Part shown: one piece after another, positions 15,043 to 23,255 of the stretch | Layout: each line of letters begins with the position of its first letter | Numbering within the stretch: position 1 is the first letter of the stretch | DNA from: Chloroflexota bacterium | GTDB taxonomy: Bacteria; Chloroflexota; Limnocylindria; Limnocylindrales; CSP1-4 | Reading direction: 5' to 3' | NCBI GenBank assembly: GCA_021789355.1 | Contig: JAJYJR010000014.1 | Coordinates: 1-25,552 of the forward strand | DNA length: 25,552 bases | Position numbers and translations under genes: made by a program | Notes under the pieces: generated by a model | Seen by the model: only the letters and a program-made list of their open reading frames with translations | Told to the model about the DNA's origin: nothing | Database searches by the model: none

Positions 15043-15525
15043 TGTCAACCGCGCGGTCCGGCGGCTCCCTGTTGCCCGCATCGGACGGCAGGCGGCACAG
15101 CACGCACGCGCGACGCTGCGACGCCATCCGCCCATGGTCCTGCCCCGATGGTCCGTGCGCCGACAGCGGCCGCCGTGGGTCCGGCACCCATCGCACAGGC
15201 CTGGATGGCGAGCACCCCGGTCGTCGCGTCCGCCCTTGCCACACGGGGGCCCTCCATCGCCGGACGGTCCTGCTTGGCACCATCAGCCACGCTCGCCTCC
15301 ACGAACCGTGACGGAGCCGATTGCGTGAGACCGCAGGTCCACGAGTGGCAGCCGGCCGTTCTGGTCTGATACCCTGCACCGAACACAGCGCCGAGTGGCG
15401 CTCGCGGGCATCACGACCGAAGGGGATCCCCACCCATCACCGAGATCGCCTCAGCCGAGCCAGTCGGCCACGCGGGCCGCCCCATTCGGGGGCATCCGCG
15501 GTTCCGCATCGCGCAGGCCCGCGCT

Positions 15526-16620
15526 GTGCGGAGCGCGCTTCTTCGGGCAACTCTCGTACTCGCCGCCGCATCGATCGCCAGCGGCGCCCCGCTGCTCTGG
15601 CTGTACCCACGCGAAGGCAGCCTGCTGGCGGTCGTGGGAGTGGTGGAGGCGCTGGCGTGGACGGCGATCGCGGTGCTCTTGCACCGCACCTCGCGTCGAT
15701 ATCTCGCGCCGCTCGCGGCCCTCTGCGCGCTGCTGGTGCTGCCGGGCCCGCTGCTCACCATCGCACTGCTGCCGGGTCAGTACGCCACCACCCTCGCCTA
15801 TCTCGTGGTGGTGCCCCTCGCGGTGGCGCTCTTCGTCCCCTGGGGAGTGCGGCCCCACGCACTGTGGCTGCTGTTGTACGTGGGGGTGGCGGTCGGCTTC
15901 GCGATCTCGCCCCTCGCAGCGTCGGACGGGACCGATGAGCGTCTCGGGCTGGTGGTCGCCATTCCGGCCGCCGGTCTCGTCAGCCTCCTGGGCCAGTGGT
16001 TCCTGCAACAGTCGCGGGAGCGCGAGTTTGCCGAACACCTGCGACTGCGGACCCTGAACCAGCTCGCCCGCGCTCAGGGCGCCGAGCTGCGGCAGCTCAA
16101 CCGCCAGCTCGCCGAGACTGCGCGCCTCGATCCGCTGACCGGCCTCCTCAACCGCCGGCAACTCGAGGAGGACCTCGCGGTCCTCTGGGACCGGCACCGG
16201 CGTTACGGCCACAGCTACGCGGCCGTCCTCCTGGACCTCGATCGCTTCAAGGTCCTCAACGATCGAGCGGGCCATCTCGCCGGAGATGCCACCCTGCGCG
16301 CGGTGGCGGACACCCTCCGCACAGGGACGCGGGGTGGTGATCGCGTGTATCGCTTCGGCGGCGAGGAGTTCCTGGTCATCCTCCCGGAGGCTGCGGAGGA
16401 TGCAGCGCGAGGCGCCGCAGAACGCCATCGCGAGGCAGTGGCCGCATTGGCCATCCCACACCCGGGCATCGGCGCGGCCGCCATCCTCACCATCAGCGCT
16501 GGTGTCGCCATCCTCGCCGGGGACGGCGATGCGGGGATCGAGAGCTGGCTGAGCCGGGCCGATGCGGCGCTCTACGCGGCCAAGCAGCAGGGTCGCAATC
16601 GCGTCGTCTGCGCCTCCTGA
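15526..16620 (+). CDS. Membrane diguanylate cyclase (GGDEF)
   Basis: 364 residues. About six membrane helices fill residues 1-165, from LATLVLAAASIAS-like to LGLVVAIPAAGLVSLLGQWF. A short coiled coil (LRTLNQLARAQGAELRQLNR) leads to the GGDEF domain: LDPLTGLLNRR, LDLDRFKVLNDRAGHLAGD, and the active-site GGEEF at 278-282. The inhibitory I-site RxxD is present as RGGD at 269-272, five residues before GGEEF. The enzyme should make c-di-GMP from two GTP and be limited by its product. The first usable codon is GTG at 15526, with a poor ribosome-binding site. The frame stays open upstream, and an ATC at 15436 follows a better GGGGAT-like site, so the true start is uncertain. It lies between two EAL genes. 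Confidence 0.92.
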   Translation: MRSALLRATLVLAAASIASGAPLLWLYPREGSLLAVVGVVEALAWTAIAVLLHRTSRRYLAPLAALCALLVLPGPLLTIALLPGQYATTLAYLVVVPLAVALFVPWGVRPHALWLLLYVGVAVGFAISPLAASDGTDERLGLVVAIPAAGLVSLLGQWFLQQSREREFAEHLRLRTLNQLARAQGAELRQLNRQLAETARLDPLTGLLNRRQLEEDLAVLWDRHRRYGHSYAAVLLDLDRFKVLNDRAGHLAGDATLRAVADTLRTGTRGGDRVYRFGGEEFLVILPEAAEDAARGAAERHREAVAALAIPHPGIGAAAILTISAGVAILAGDGDAGIESWLSRADAALYAAKQQGRNRVVCAS

Positions 16621-16628
16621 CACGTGGA

Positions 16629-16669
16629 CTAGGACCATCAGCGCCACGGCATACCGTATCGGTCCCTAG
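16629..16669 (+). terminator. Weak hairpin after the cyclase gene
   Basis: CTAGGACC (16629-16636) pairs with GGTCCCTAG (16661-16669) with one bulged base, nine bases past the cyclase stop. The 142-base gap to the next EAL gene suggests the two may still be read together. Confidence 0.3.
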
Positions 16670-16762
16670 GTATCCGCCGAGATCCTGTCCAAAATGAGCA
16701 ACCACTGGAACCATCGACACCGAGGGGGGTGCCGGCGATGGGCCAGGCACGAGGGCAGCGCG

Positions 16763-19339
16763 ATGACGGACCACGCAACAAGGGGGTTACCGGCGGGGAG
16801 GCGCACGGCGCCGTCGCGGCACGACCGTGCAACGCGTGGGGATGCCCCGAGCGAGCTCGCCGAGAGCGTGCCGTCTGCCCAGGCATCGCCCGGGCGCAAC
16901 GTGCGCTCGACTGCAACCTCCCGCGCACCCGATGCGCGTCGGGAGAGGCGGGCACGCGTGGTGACCGCGCCACCCTATGCGGCCGTCTTCCAGGATGCCG
17001 CCGAGGCGATCCTCATCGCGGAGATCGACACCTACCGCTATCGCTGGGTGAACCCGGCCGCCTGCGCGCTCCTTGGCTACACGGCGGCCGAGTTCCGCTC
17101 GCTGCGGCTCCACGACGTCCATCCGCCCGAGGAACTGCCCGCCATCCTGGCGGCGTTCGGCAGCGTGGTCGAGGGACAGCCCGCCGCGGCGCGGGCCGTG
17201 CCGTGTCGGCGCAAGGACGGCTCGCTGCTGCGCGTCGATATCCGGGGGTCGCGCGTGACCCTCGACCGCGTCGCATACAACATCGCGTTCTTCACCGATG
17301 TCACCGAGAACTACGAGCTCGCCCGCGATCTGTGGCGCAGCGAGCGGAACCTTGCCGAGGCGCAGCACATCGCCGGCATCGGCAGCTGGGAATGGGACGC
17401 GGCGTCGGGCGCCGTCCTGCGCTCCACCGAACTGCACCGCATCTACGGGGTCGATCCCGGCTCGATGCCGGCGACCGGTGACGCGTTCCTGGCGTTCGTG
17501 CATCCGGACGACCGAGCCCGGACGCGGGCCGAGTTCGAGGTCGCGACCGCCAGCCCCGGCAAGCATGAGTTCGAGTTCCGCGCGGTGCGCCCAGACGGCA
17601 GCATCCGATTGCTTCGCAACAGGATGCAGACCGTGGTCGAGGCAGGGGGGCACCCTGCGACGCTGATGGGCACCGTGGAGGACATCACGGATCGCCGCGC
17701 CGCCGACGAGGAACGGAGCCGCCTGATGGCCGCCGTGGAGCAGGCCTCCGACGCGGTGGTCGTCACCGATCTCGCGGGCACCATCGCGTATGTCAACCCG
17801 GCCTTCGAAACGATCTCCGGCTACCGGCGGGCGGACGCCGTCGGACAGAACCCCCGGATCCTGAAGAGCGGCCGTCAGTCGGATGCCTTCTACCGGTCCC
17901 TGTGGGCTCGTCTGGCCCGTGGGCGCGACTGGCGGGGTCGGTTCATCAACCGCCGGGCCGACGGCGCGGAGTACCAGGTGGAGGCCACCATCTCCCCCAT
18001 TCGCGATGCACGCGGGTCGCCCACCGGCTTCCTCGGCGTGGAGCGCGATGTCACGGTGCTCACCACCGCACAGTCACGGCTGGCGGGCGAGTTCCGTGAA
18101 CGCGCCCAGGTCGCGGCCGCACTGGCGCGCCTGCAGCCCGGCCCGAACGCGGCTGTGACCGCGGCAGAGATCTGCGGCGAGCTCGCGAGCGTGCCCGGCG
18201 TCGACGTCGCTGTGCTCGTCAACTTCACCGCTGCCGGGCATGCCGTGGCGCTCGGAGTGGCGGCTCCGGCGGGATACCCCCTGGCCCCCGGCCAGTCACT
18301 CCCGACCAGCCGGGCCACCTATCTCTACGAGCGTGCCGTGCTGGGCCCCTGGGCCGAGGCGTACCGCCCGCGCCCGATCGACGCGGACTACGGCCAGGCC
18401 ATCGCGGCGCTCGGCGTCCGAGCGACGGCCTATGCACCGATCCGCAACGGCGAGGGCTTGTTGGGCCTGGTCGTCGCCGCGACCCGGGACGAGCAGTATG
18501 CGCGCCACTTGATCGACCATCTGCCGGCGGTGGGCGAGTTCGCGGCCACCGCCAGTGCGCTGCTCGCCCGCGACCTGGAGGGCGAGCACCGACAGTCGCG
18601 CCTGCAGACGTCCATCGCCGAGCTCATCCGAAACCGCGCGTTCCACCCGGTCTACCAGCCCATCGTCGAGCTGGCCGAGGGTGGCATCGTCGGGTACGAG
18701 GCATTGACGCGGTTCGACGACGGCATACCACCCGATCGGCGGTTCGCGGAGGCGTGGTCCGTCGACCTCGGGGTGAAGCTGGAGCTGGCGACACTCGACG
18801 CTGCCCTTGCCAACGCCCGGGCACTTCCGGCGGGACGCTGGCTCCACCTGAACGTCTCACCGCGACTGCTTGCCAGCCCAGGGCAGGTGCGCACGGTGTT
18901 CCAGCAGGCGGACCGACCCGTGGTCGTCGAGATCACCGAACACGACCCGGTCACCGACTACGCCGCCCTCCGTGAGGCGCTCCGGACGCTGGGCGGCTCG
19001 GTCCGGACAGCCGTGGACGACGCGGGAGCAGGCATTGCGAACTTCGCGCACATCGTGGAGCTCAAGCCGGATTTCGTGAAGCTTGACATCGCGCTGGTGC
19101 GGGGCGTGAACAGCGACCTCGGCCGCCAGGCCCTGGTGATCGCCCTGCGACACTTCGCGCGCGCCACCGGCTGCCGTCTCGTGGCGGAGGGCATCGAGAG
19201 CGCTGCTGAGGCGCGCACGCTCGCCAACATGGGGGTCGACTTCGGACAGGGCTACTACTACGGACGACCCGCGATCGTCGCTGACCTCGGCGATGCCGGG
19301 GCGCGTCCGGGAACGGCCGGAGCCAGTACGCGCGCCTGA
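16763..19339 (+). CDS. PAS-PAS-PAS-GAF-EAL cyclic-di-GMP phosphodiesterase
   Basis: 858 residues from the ATG at 16763 (GAGG eight bases upstream); the ATG at 16694 has no ribosome-binding site. There is no membrane segment, so it is cytoplasmic. A disordered N-terminus (1-70) precedes PAS 1 (about 72-190, AVFQDAAEAILIAEID, then WVNPAACALLGYTAAEFRSL). PAS 2 (205-315) has IGSWEWD and VHPDDRARTR. PAS 3 (325-440) has DAVVVTDLAGTIAYVNPAFE. A GAF-like domain (450-600) precedes the EAL domain (620-850). The EAL motifs are intact: YEALTR (Glu646), LNVSP, EITEHDP, VDDAGAG, KLDIALV, AEGIES and GQGYYYGRP. It probably degrades c-di-GMP in response to a small ligand, redox state or light. It is the paralogue of the membrane EAL protein upstream of the cyclase. 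Confidence 0.93.
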   Translation: MTDHATRGLPAGRRTAPSRHDRATRGDAPSELAESVPSAQASPGRNVRSTATSRAPDARRERRARVVTAPPYAAVFQDAAEAILIAEIDTYRYRWVNPAACALLGYTAAEFRSLRLHDVHPPEELPAILAAFGSVVEGQPAAARAVPCRRKDGSLLRVDIRGSRVTLDRVAYNIAFFTDVTENYELARDLWRSERNLAEAQHIAGIGSWEWDAASGAVLRSTELHRIYGVDPGSMPATGDAFLAFVHPDDRARTRAEFEVATASPGKHEFEFRAVRPDGSIRLLRNRMQTVVEAGGHPATLMGTVEDITDRRAADEERSRLMAAVEQASDAVVVTDLAGTIAYVNPAFETISGYRRADAVGQNPRILKSGRQSDAFYRSLWARLARGRDWRGRFINRRADGAEYQVEATISPIRDARGSPTGFLGVERDVTVLTTAQSRLAGEFRERAQVAAALARLQPGPNAAVTAAEICGELASVPGVDVAVLVNFTAAGHAVALGVAAPAGYPLAPGQSLPTSRATYLYERAVLGPWAEAYRPRPIDADYGQAIAALGVRATAYAPIRNGEGLLGLVVAATRDEQYARHLIDHLPAVGEFAATASALLARDLEGEHRQSRLQTSIAELIRNRAFHPVYQPIVELAEGGIVGYEALTRFDDGIPPDRRFAEAWSVDLGVKLELATLDAALANARALPAGRWLHLNVSPRLLASPGQVRTVFQQADRPVVVEITEHDPVTDYAALREALRTLGGSVRTAVDDAGAGIANFAHIVELKPDFVKLDIALVRGVNSDLGRQALVIALRHFARATGCRLVAEGIESAAEARTLANMGVDFGQGYYYGRPAIVADLGDAGARPGTAGASTRA

Positions 19340-19479
19340 GCCGAGAGGCTCACATCGCTCCGGATCTGCCGGTGGTGCCGCTCGGGGAAGGCAGAGCGCG
19401 CCAGGAGGTCTGCTTCGGCGTCGGCAAGGACGTCGGCCACCTGGGGGAAGGCGGCCGCAGCCCGTCGACCACGAGGCAT
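19324..19479 (-). pseudogene. Remnant of an IS256/mutator-family transposase
   Basis: A frame of about 50 codons includes FPQVADVLADAEADLLARSA, then FPERHHRQIRSDVS. This matches the late segment of mutator transposases, of the form FPKVAELL-x-DAEEDLLAFTAFP-x-x-HWRQIWS-x-NPLERLNKE. The likeness ends where NPLERLNKE should follow. Neither the catalytic DDE part nor the ends are present, so it is a dead scrap. Its end overlaps the last codons of the PAS-GAF-EAL gene on the other strand. The resemblance is recalled from family sequence, not from a search. Confidence 0.6.
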
Positions 19480-19691
19480 GATGTCGCCTGGAGCACGGCG
19501 CTCGGGTAGGCAAGATCTCGCTGGCCGTCACGTTGCCGGGCCCAGCGTCACGACTTCTAAGTGGTAATCGACCAGCACTGGTCCCGCCTCCGGGGCCAGA
19601 GACCAACTTAGGGCGGGCAACGGGGCAGTGTGCGGCAACCCGCGGCGGCGTAGGCTGAGGCAGCCATGGGGTGGTTCGTGGAGCACCGACG
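19480..19691. other. Gap after the transposase scrap, with an AT-richer patch
   Basis: No gene is visible. The patch at about 19540-19585 is less GC-rich than its surroundings. It contains CTTCTAAGTGGTAATCGACC and a small hairpin GACCAG-CA-CTGGTC (19570-19583). It may be an old insertion-sequence end. Confidence 0.4.
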
Positions 19692-20585
19692 GTGACGGAG
19701 CACTTGGCGCTGCGCGCGCATCTCGAGATCCGCCTGGCCGAGACCTGGCCGAGCTTCCTCGATCTCCGTCGACGTCGCCTCGCCGAGACGGCGCGACCGG
19801 GTGGCGGAGCGGAGCGGGTGGCGGAGCTCATCGTGGGCGACCTCTTCAGCCACGCCCTGGACTGGCACGTGGAGGATCTCAACCACCAGATCGGCTACGC
19901 CGACCTGCTGCTGACCCGTCTCGGCGTGAAGTACCTGGTGGTCGAGACGAAGCGGCCGGGCGCGCTCGCCTGGCACGCGGCTGCAGTGGAGGCCGCCCTG
20001 GCGCAAGCCACGCGGTATGCGGCCACCCAGGGCGTGCGCTCGGTGGCCGTGAGCGACGGCCATCTGCTCTATGCGGCGGACGTCGTGGACGGCGGGCAGC
20101 GGGGCCGGGCCCTGATACCCCTCAATGCACCGACTCCGCCCGAGGCGCTGTGGTGGCTGAGCGTGCACGGCATCTACCGCCCCGTCGATCCGGCCCCCGC
20201 GCCGGGCACCCTGCTGCCCCCGCGCCCCCTCGCCGATGCGATGTCCGGTGGCGACGACGGGACGCTGCTCCACCCCCGCTACCGGGTTCCCGCGCGCTGC
20301 TTCGCCTACGTCGGCGATCCGACATTCCCGGCGAGCTGGCACCTCCCCTACCGGCTCGCCGACGGGAGCGCCGATCCCCGCCGGCTGCCCAAGGCCATCC
20401 AGGCCATCCTCACCAACTACCGGGGCACGGCTCTCACCTCGGTACCCGAGTCCGCGATCCCGGCCGTGCTGGAACGCCTGGCCGGGGCCGCTCGCGAACT
20501 CGGGCATATGCCCGACCAACGACCTGACGCGGCCGAGGCGTATCAGCTCCTGCAGGCGGCCCTGCTGCAGCAGCCACGGCCGTAG
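19692..20585 (+). CDS. Orphan PD-(D/E)XK nuclease-like protein
   Basis: 297 residues from the GTG at 19692 (GGAGC nine bases upstream); a GTG at 19671 would add seven. Residues 41-109 show the layout of a PD-(D/E)XK nuclease close to the HsdR N-terminal domain: RVAELIVGDLF with Glu45, HQIGYADLLLTR with Asp71, LVVETKRPG with Glu85-x-Lys87, and QATRYA giving the RecB-type QxxxY at 105-109. A strand SVAVSDGHLLYAADV follows. The C-terminal half (PKAIQAILTNYRGTAL, then PAVLERLAGAARELG) matches nothing I know. No methylase, specificity subunit or helicase is beside it. It may cut DNA or only bind it. A 376-codon antisense frame over the same interval is a shadow. Confidence 0.7.
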   Translation: MTEHLALRAHLEIRLAETWPSFLDLRRRRLAETARPGGGAERVAELIVGDLFSHALDWHVEDLNHQIGYADLLLTRLGVKYLVVETKRPGALAWHAAAVEAALAQATRYAATQGVRSVAVSDGHLLYAADVVDGGQRGRALIPLNAPTPPEALWWLSVHGIYRPVDPAPAPGTLLPPRPLADAMSGGDDGTLLHPRYRVPARCFAYVGDPTFPASWHLPYRLADGSADPRRLPKAIQAILTNYRGTALTSVPESAIPAVLERLAGAARELGHMPDQRPDAAEAYQLLQAALLQQPRP

Positions 20586-20957
20586 GCGGCGGTCGCTCGG
20601 GCGAAGCCAGTCCAGGCCCCTGCGGCCCAACCACTCCGCCGGTGCTCGGTCGGGGCAGCGTACAAGCTGACGCGGGCGGCCCCTTTGGACCCACGGGCGC
20701 TCGCGCATCCAGCCCGCACGCGCTGCAGCAGCTGGCATCGGCTGCGGAGTCGACCCCGCTGGGCGGACACACTGAATAACCGGCGGCCGCCACTCGCACG
20801 GTTGAAGACCGCCCGACAGCTTGACGTCAAGCGCACAATATGCGCAGTCGTTCGCACACGATCTGTGATCACTGAGGAACCCGGTGAGTCATAGACGTGA
20901 CATACGGCACGCCGCGCCGGGGAGGCGATGGACGTGGGATTCCTCTGGAGGGCAATG
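20586..20957. promoter_or_regulatory. Control region of the sugar-uptake operon
   Basis: About 370 bases without a gene. The perfect palindrome GCTTGACGTCAAGC (20819-20832) lies 126 bases before the binding-protein start, overlapping a TTGACG that could serve as a -35 box. Directly next to it, GCGCA-CAATA-TGCGC (20831-20845) is a second inverted repeat containing the most AT-rich bases of the area. Operators for the operon's own DeoR-type repressor would be expected here. The pairing of repressor and site is inferred from position. Confidence 0.5.
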
Positions 20958-22322
20958 ATGCAGCGACCGCGACGCGCATGGCCGGCCATCCTGGCCGCCG
21001 CCACCCTCATCCTGGCGGCTTGCTCAGGCAGCGCCTCGAGCGCACCCACACACGGCGCCGCGGCGTCCGCCGCAGCCCCCGCCGGATCGGCCTCCAGCGC
21101 CGCGCCGGTGCACCTGACGATGTGGCAGCAGTGGGGCGGCGGTCACGAGGAAGCCGCGCTCAAGACGATCATCAAGGACTACGAGGCGCTGCACCCCAAC
21201 GTCACGATCGATGAGACGCCCGTCACCGACGACTCGAAGATCCTGACCGCCATCAGCGGCGGCAACCCGCCCGATATCGTCGACCTCGTCTCCTCCCTGC
21301 CCATGGGCGAGTGGGCCTCGAAGGGCGCGCTCATGCCGCTCGACTCGCTGATCGCCCAGTCGGGGATCGACACCAGCGTCTACGTGCCCGCCGCCCTGCA
21401 GGCCATGACCGTGAACGGCAAGGTGTACGGGCTGCCGTTCATGGACTTCAACGTCGGGCTCGTCTACAACAAGGCGCTGTTCGCGGCGGCCGGGCTCGAT
21501 CCCAACAGCCCGCCCAAGACGATCGAGGAGCTCACCCAGGACGCCTACAAGCTGACCAAGCAGGACGCCAGCGGGCGGATCACGCAGCTGGGCTTCCTGC
21601 CCGAGTACCCGGGCACCTCCAACGGGCAGGTGTGCACGCTGGAAGACACCGGCTGGCTCTTTGGCGGCGGCTGGTATGACCAGTCCAGCGGGAAAGTCAC
21701 CGCGAACCTGCCGCAGAACGTCAACGCCCTCGCCTGGGAGACCGGCTTCTACCAGAAATATGGCGCCCAGAACATCGCCAACTTCCTGCAGTCGGCGGGC
21801 GCCTACCTGACCGCGCAGGATCCGCTCGAATCGGGCAAGCTGGCCATGGTGTACGACGGGCCGTGGGCCATCGCCTTCGCCCAGTCGAACGTGCCGGACC
21901 TCGCCAAGAACCTCGCCGCTGCGCCCTTCCCGGCGCCCGCGGCGATGCCCCAGCTCACCGGCACCAGCTTCATCGACTCCAACCCGCAGGTGATCCCGGC
22001 GGGCTCCAAGCACGCTGCGGCGGCGTTCGACTTCATCCGCTACGAGACCACGAACCCGCAGGTCACCGCCACCTTCGCCCAGCTCATTCAGAATCTGCCG
22101 CAGCTCAAGCAGACCCCCTCCTTCCCGCTGGCGAGCGACCCGAACTTCCAGGTCTTCATCGACGAGGCCAACTCGACTAACGCCCACGTGTGGCCGCAGC
22201 TTCCCTTCTCGACCGAGTACGGGACCAAGCTCTGCGAGGCGCAGCAGGCGGCGCTGTACGGGAAGTCCACCCCCCAGGCGGCGCTCGACAACCTGCAGTC
22301 GCAGATGGCCGCGGCGCACTAG
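20958..22322 (+). CDS. Sugar ABC transporter solute-binding lipoprotein
   Basis: 454 residues from the ATG at 20958, which has GGAGG six bases upstream; starts at 20928 and 20955 are less well spaced. The N-terminus is a lipoprotein signal with arginines (MQRPRRAWPAILAAA) and the lipobox LAAC, so Cys22 would be lipid-anchored outside the membrane. A Ser/Ala-rich linker precedes the family 1 binding-protein fold: HLTMWQQWGGGHEEAALKTI, GGNPPDIVDLVSS, VYGLPFMDFNVGLVYNKALF, and GKLAMVYDGPWAIAFAQS. It captures a sugar and hands it to the two permeases that follow, 21 bases downstream. Many aromatic residues (WLFGGGWY) fit a carbohydrate site; the exact sugar is not readable. Confidence 0.93.
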   Translation: MQRPRRAWPAILAAATLILAACSGSASSAPTHGAAASAAAPAGSASSAAPVHLTMWQQWGGGHEEAALKTIIKDYEALHPNVTIDETPVTDDSKILTAISGGNPPDIVDLVSSLPMGEWASKGALMPLDSLIAQSGIDTSVYVPAALQAMTVNGKVYGLPFMDFNVGLVYNKALFAAAGLDPNSPPKTIEELTQDAYKLTKQDASGRITQLGFLPEYPGTSNGQVCTLEDTGWLFGGGWYDQSSGKVTANLPQNVNALAWETGFYQKYGAQNIANFLQSAGAYLTAQDPLESGKLAMVYDGPWAIAFAQSNVPDLAKNLAAAPFPAPAAMPQLTGTSFIDSNPQVIPAGSKHAAAAFDFIRYETTNPQVTATFAQLIQNLPQLKQTPSFPLASDPNFQVFIDEANSTNAHVWPQLPFSTEYGTKLCEAQQAALYGKSTPQAALDNLQSQMAAAH

Positions 22323-22343
22323 GCGCGATCCAGCCAGCCGACC

Positions 22344-23255
22344 GTGACGCAGCGATCGGGAACGCGGAGGGCGGCGCGGCAGCTCGTCGCCGCCCTCCCG
22401 TTCCTGACCCCATGGCTCATCGGGCTCCTCGGGCTGATCCTCATCCCGGTGGTCCTGGTCCTCTACTGGAGCTTCACCGACTTCAACCTGCTCCAGGCGC
22501 CCAACTTCGTGGGCGCCCAGAACTACCAGAACCTGGTGGCCGATCCGACCTTCTGGACCTCGGTCGGCAACACCCTCTACATCACCCTCATCGGGGTGCC
22601 CGCGGGGGTGGTGATCGGGCTCGGCACGGCGCTCCTCCTCAACCGTGACGTGTTCGCCCGGGACTGGCACCGGGCGGCCATCTTCCTCCCCGCGATCGTG
22701 CCCCCGGTGGCCGGGGCGATCATCTGGATCTGGATCTTGAACCCCGACTACGGACTGCTGAACGCGGTCCTCTCGGTGTTCCACGTGCCGCCCCTGGGCT
22801 GGCTCGGAGACCCCTCCTGGGCCAAGCTCGCGGAGCTGCTCATCGTGCTCTGGGGCTCCATCGGCCAGATCATGATCGTGTTCCTGGCGGGCCTCAAAGA
22901 GGTGCCCGAGCAACTCTACGAGGCGGCCGCCATCGACGGCGCCTCGACCTGGGCCCGCTTCCGGCACATCACACTGCCCATGCTCGGCCCGGTGCTCTTC
23001 TACAACGTGGTGGTGGGCGTGATCTTCTACCTGCAGTTCTTCGAGCAGGCCTTCGTGATCACCTCCAAGGACCTCGGCGCACCGGTGAACTCCACCCTCT
23101 ACTACACGATCTACCTGTACCAGAACGCGTTCGACTACCTGAAGATGGGATACGCCGCGGCCATGGCCTGGGTCCTCTTCCTGGCCACCCTGGCGGTGAC
23201 CGTCCTCTTCTTCGCGTTCCAGCGGCGGCTCGTCTTCTACGCGGGGGAGGACTGA
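22344..23255 (+). CDS. Sugar ABC transporter permease, MalF type
   Basis: 303 residues, GTG start at 22344. Six membrane helices are visible, the first at FLTPWLIGLLGLILIPVVLV. The EAA loop that docks with the ATPase is present: EAAAIDGASTWARFRHITLP. The opening PWLIGLLGLILIPVVLVLYW and the following SFTDFNLL are typical of CUT1 (di- and oligosaccharide) uptake permeases. It pairs with the next gene, which overlaps it in TGATG. The ATPase is not encoded in the visible operon; a shared MsmX/MalK-type ATPase elsewhere is common for such systems. Confidence 0.95.
   Translation: MTQRSGTRRAARQLVAALPFLTPWLIGLLGLILIPVVLVLYWSFTDFNLLQAPNFVGAQNYQNLVADPTFWTSVGNTLYITLIGVPAGVVIGLGTALLLNRDVFARDWHRAAIFLPAIVPPVAGAIIWIWILNPDYGLLNAVLSVFHVPPLGWLGDPSWAKLAELLIVLWGSIGQIMIVFLAGLKEVPEQLYEAAAIDGASTWARFRHITLPMLGPVLFYNVVVGVIFYLQFFEQAFVITSKDLGAPVNSTLYYTIYLYQNAFDYLKMGYAAAMAWVLFLATLAVTVLFFAFQRRLVFYAGED

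Larger units (their letters stand above)
14254..15525. other. Long gene-poor region rich in hairpins
   Basis: About 1.27 kb. The reading frames on both strands give only Arg/Pro/Gly-rich, low-complexity translations that match no family. The middle 600 bases (14438-15042) hold at least eight long inverted repeats, the best listed separately. Motifs recur among them: AGAACGGCCGG at 14441 and 14724, its complement CCGGCCGTTCT at 14468 and 15352, and CGAACGCCCCGGC at 14565 and 15002. The last 120 bases are probably the leader of the cyclase gene; a small hairpin AGCGCC-GAGT-GGCGCT lies at 15387-15402. I see no tRNA, known riboswitch or other known RNA. Confidence 0.7.

Noticed and set aside
14428..15433. 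Several frames of 90-290 codons in the hairpin region
   Set aside because: All are Arg/Pro/Gly-rich, overlap one another on both strands, and lack a ribosome-binding site or any known motif.
14254..15525. tRNA, SRP RNA, RNase P RNA or c-di-GMP riboswitch
   Set aside because: I looked for the T-loop GGTTCGA, the SRP tetraloop-stem core and the GEMM riboswitch core and found none by eye; a covariance search would be decisive.
16729..17481. A plus-strand frame with GAGGGGGG before an ATG at 16738
   Set aside because: The site looks good, but the frame is a different one from the PAS-GAF-EAL gene and its translation has no domain; the gene's own ATG at 16763 is supported by GAGG and the downstream PAS domain.
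20831..20845. CRP-type operator near GTGATCAC at 20875
   Set aside because: The TGTGA and TCAC halves are adjacent without the six-base spacer a CRP site needs.
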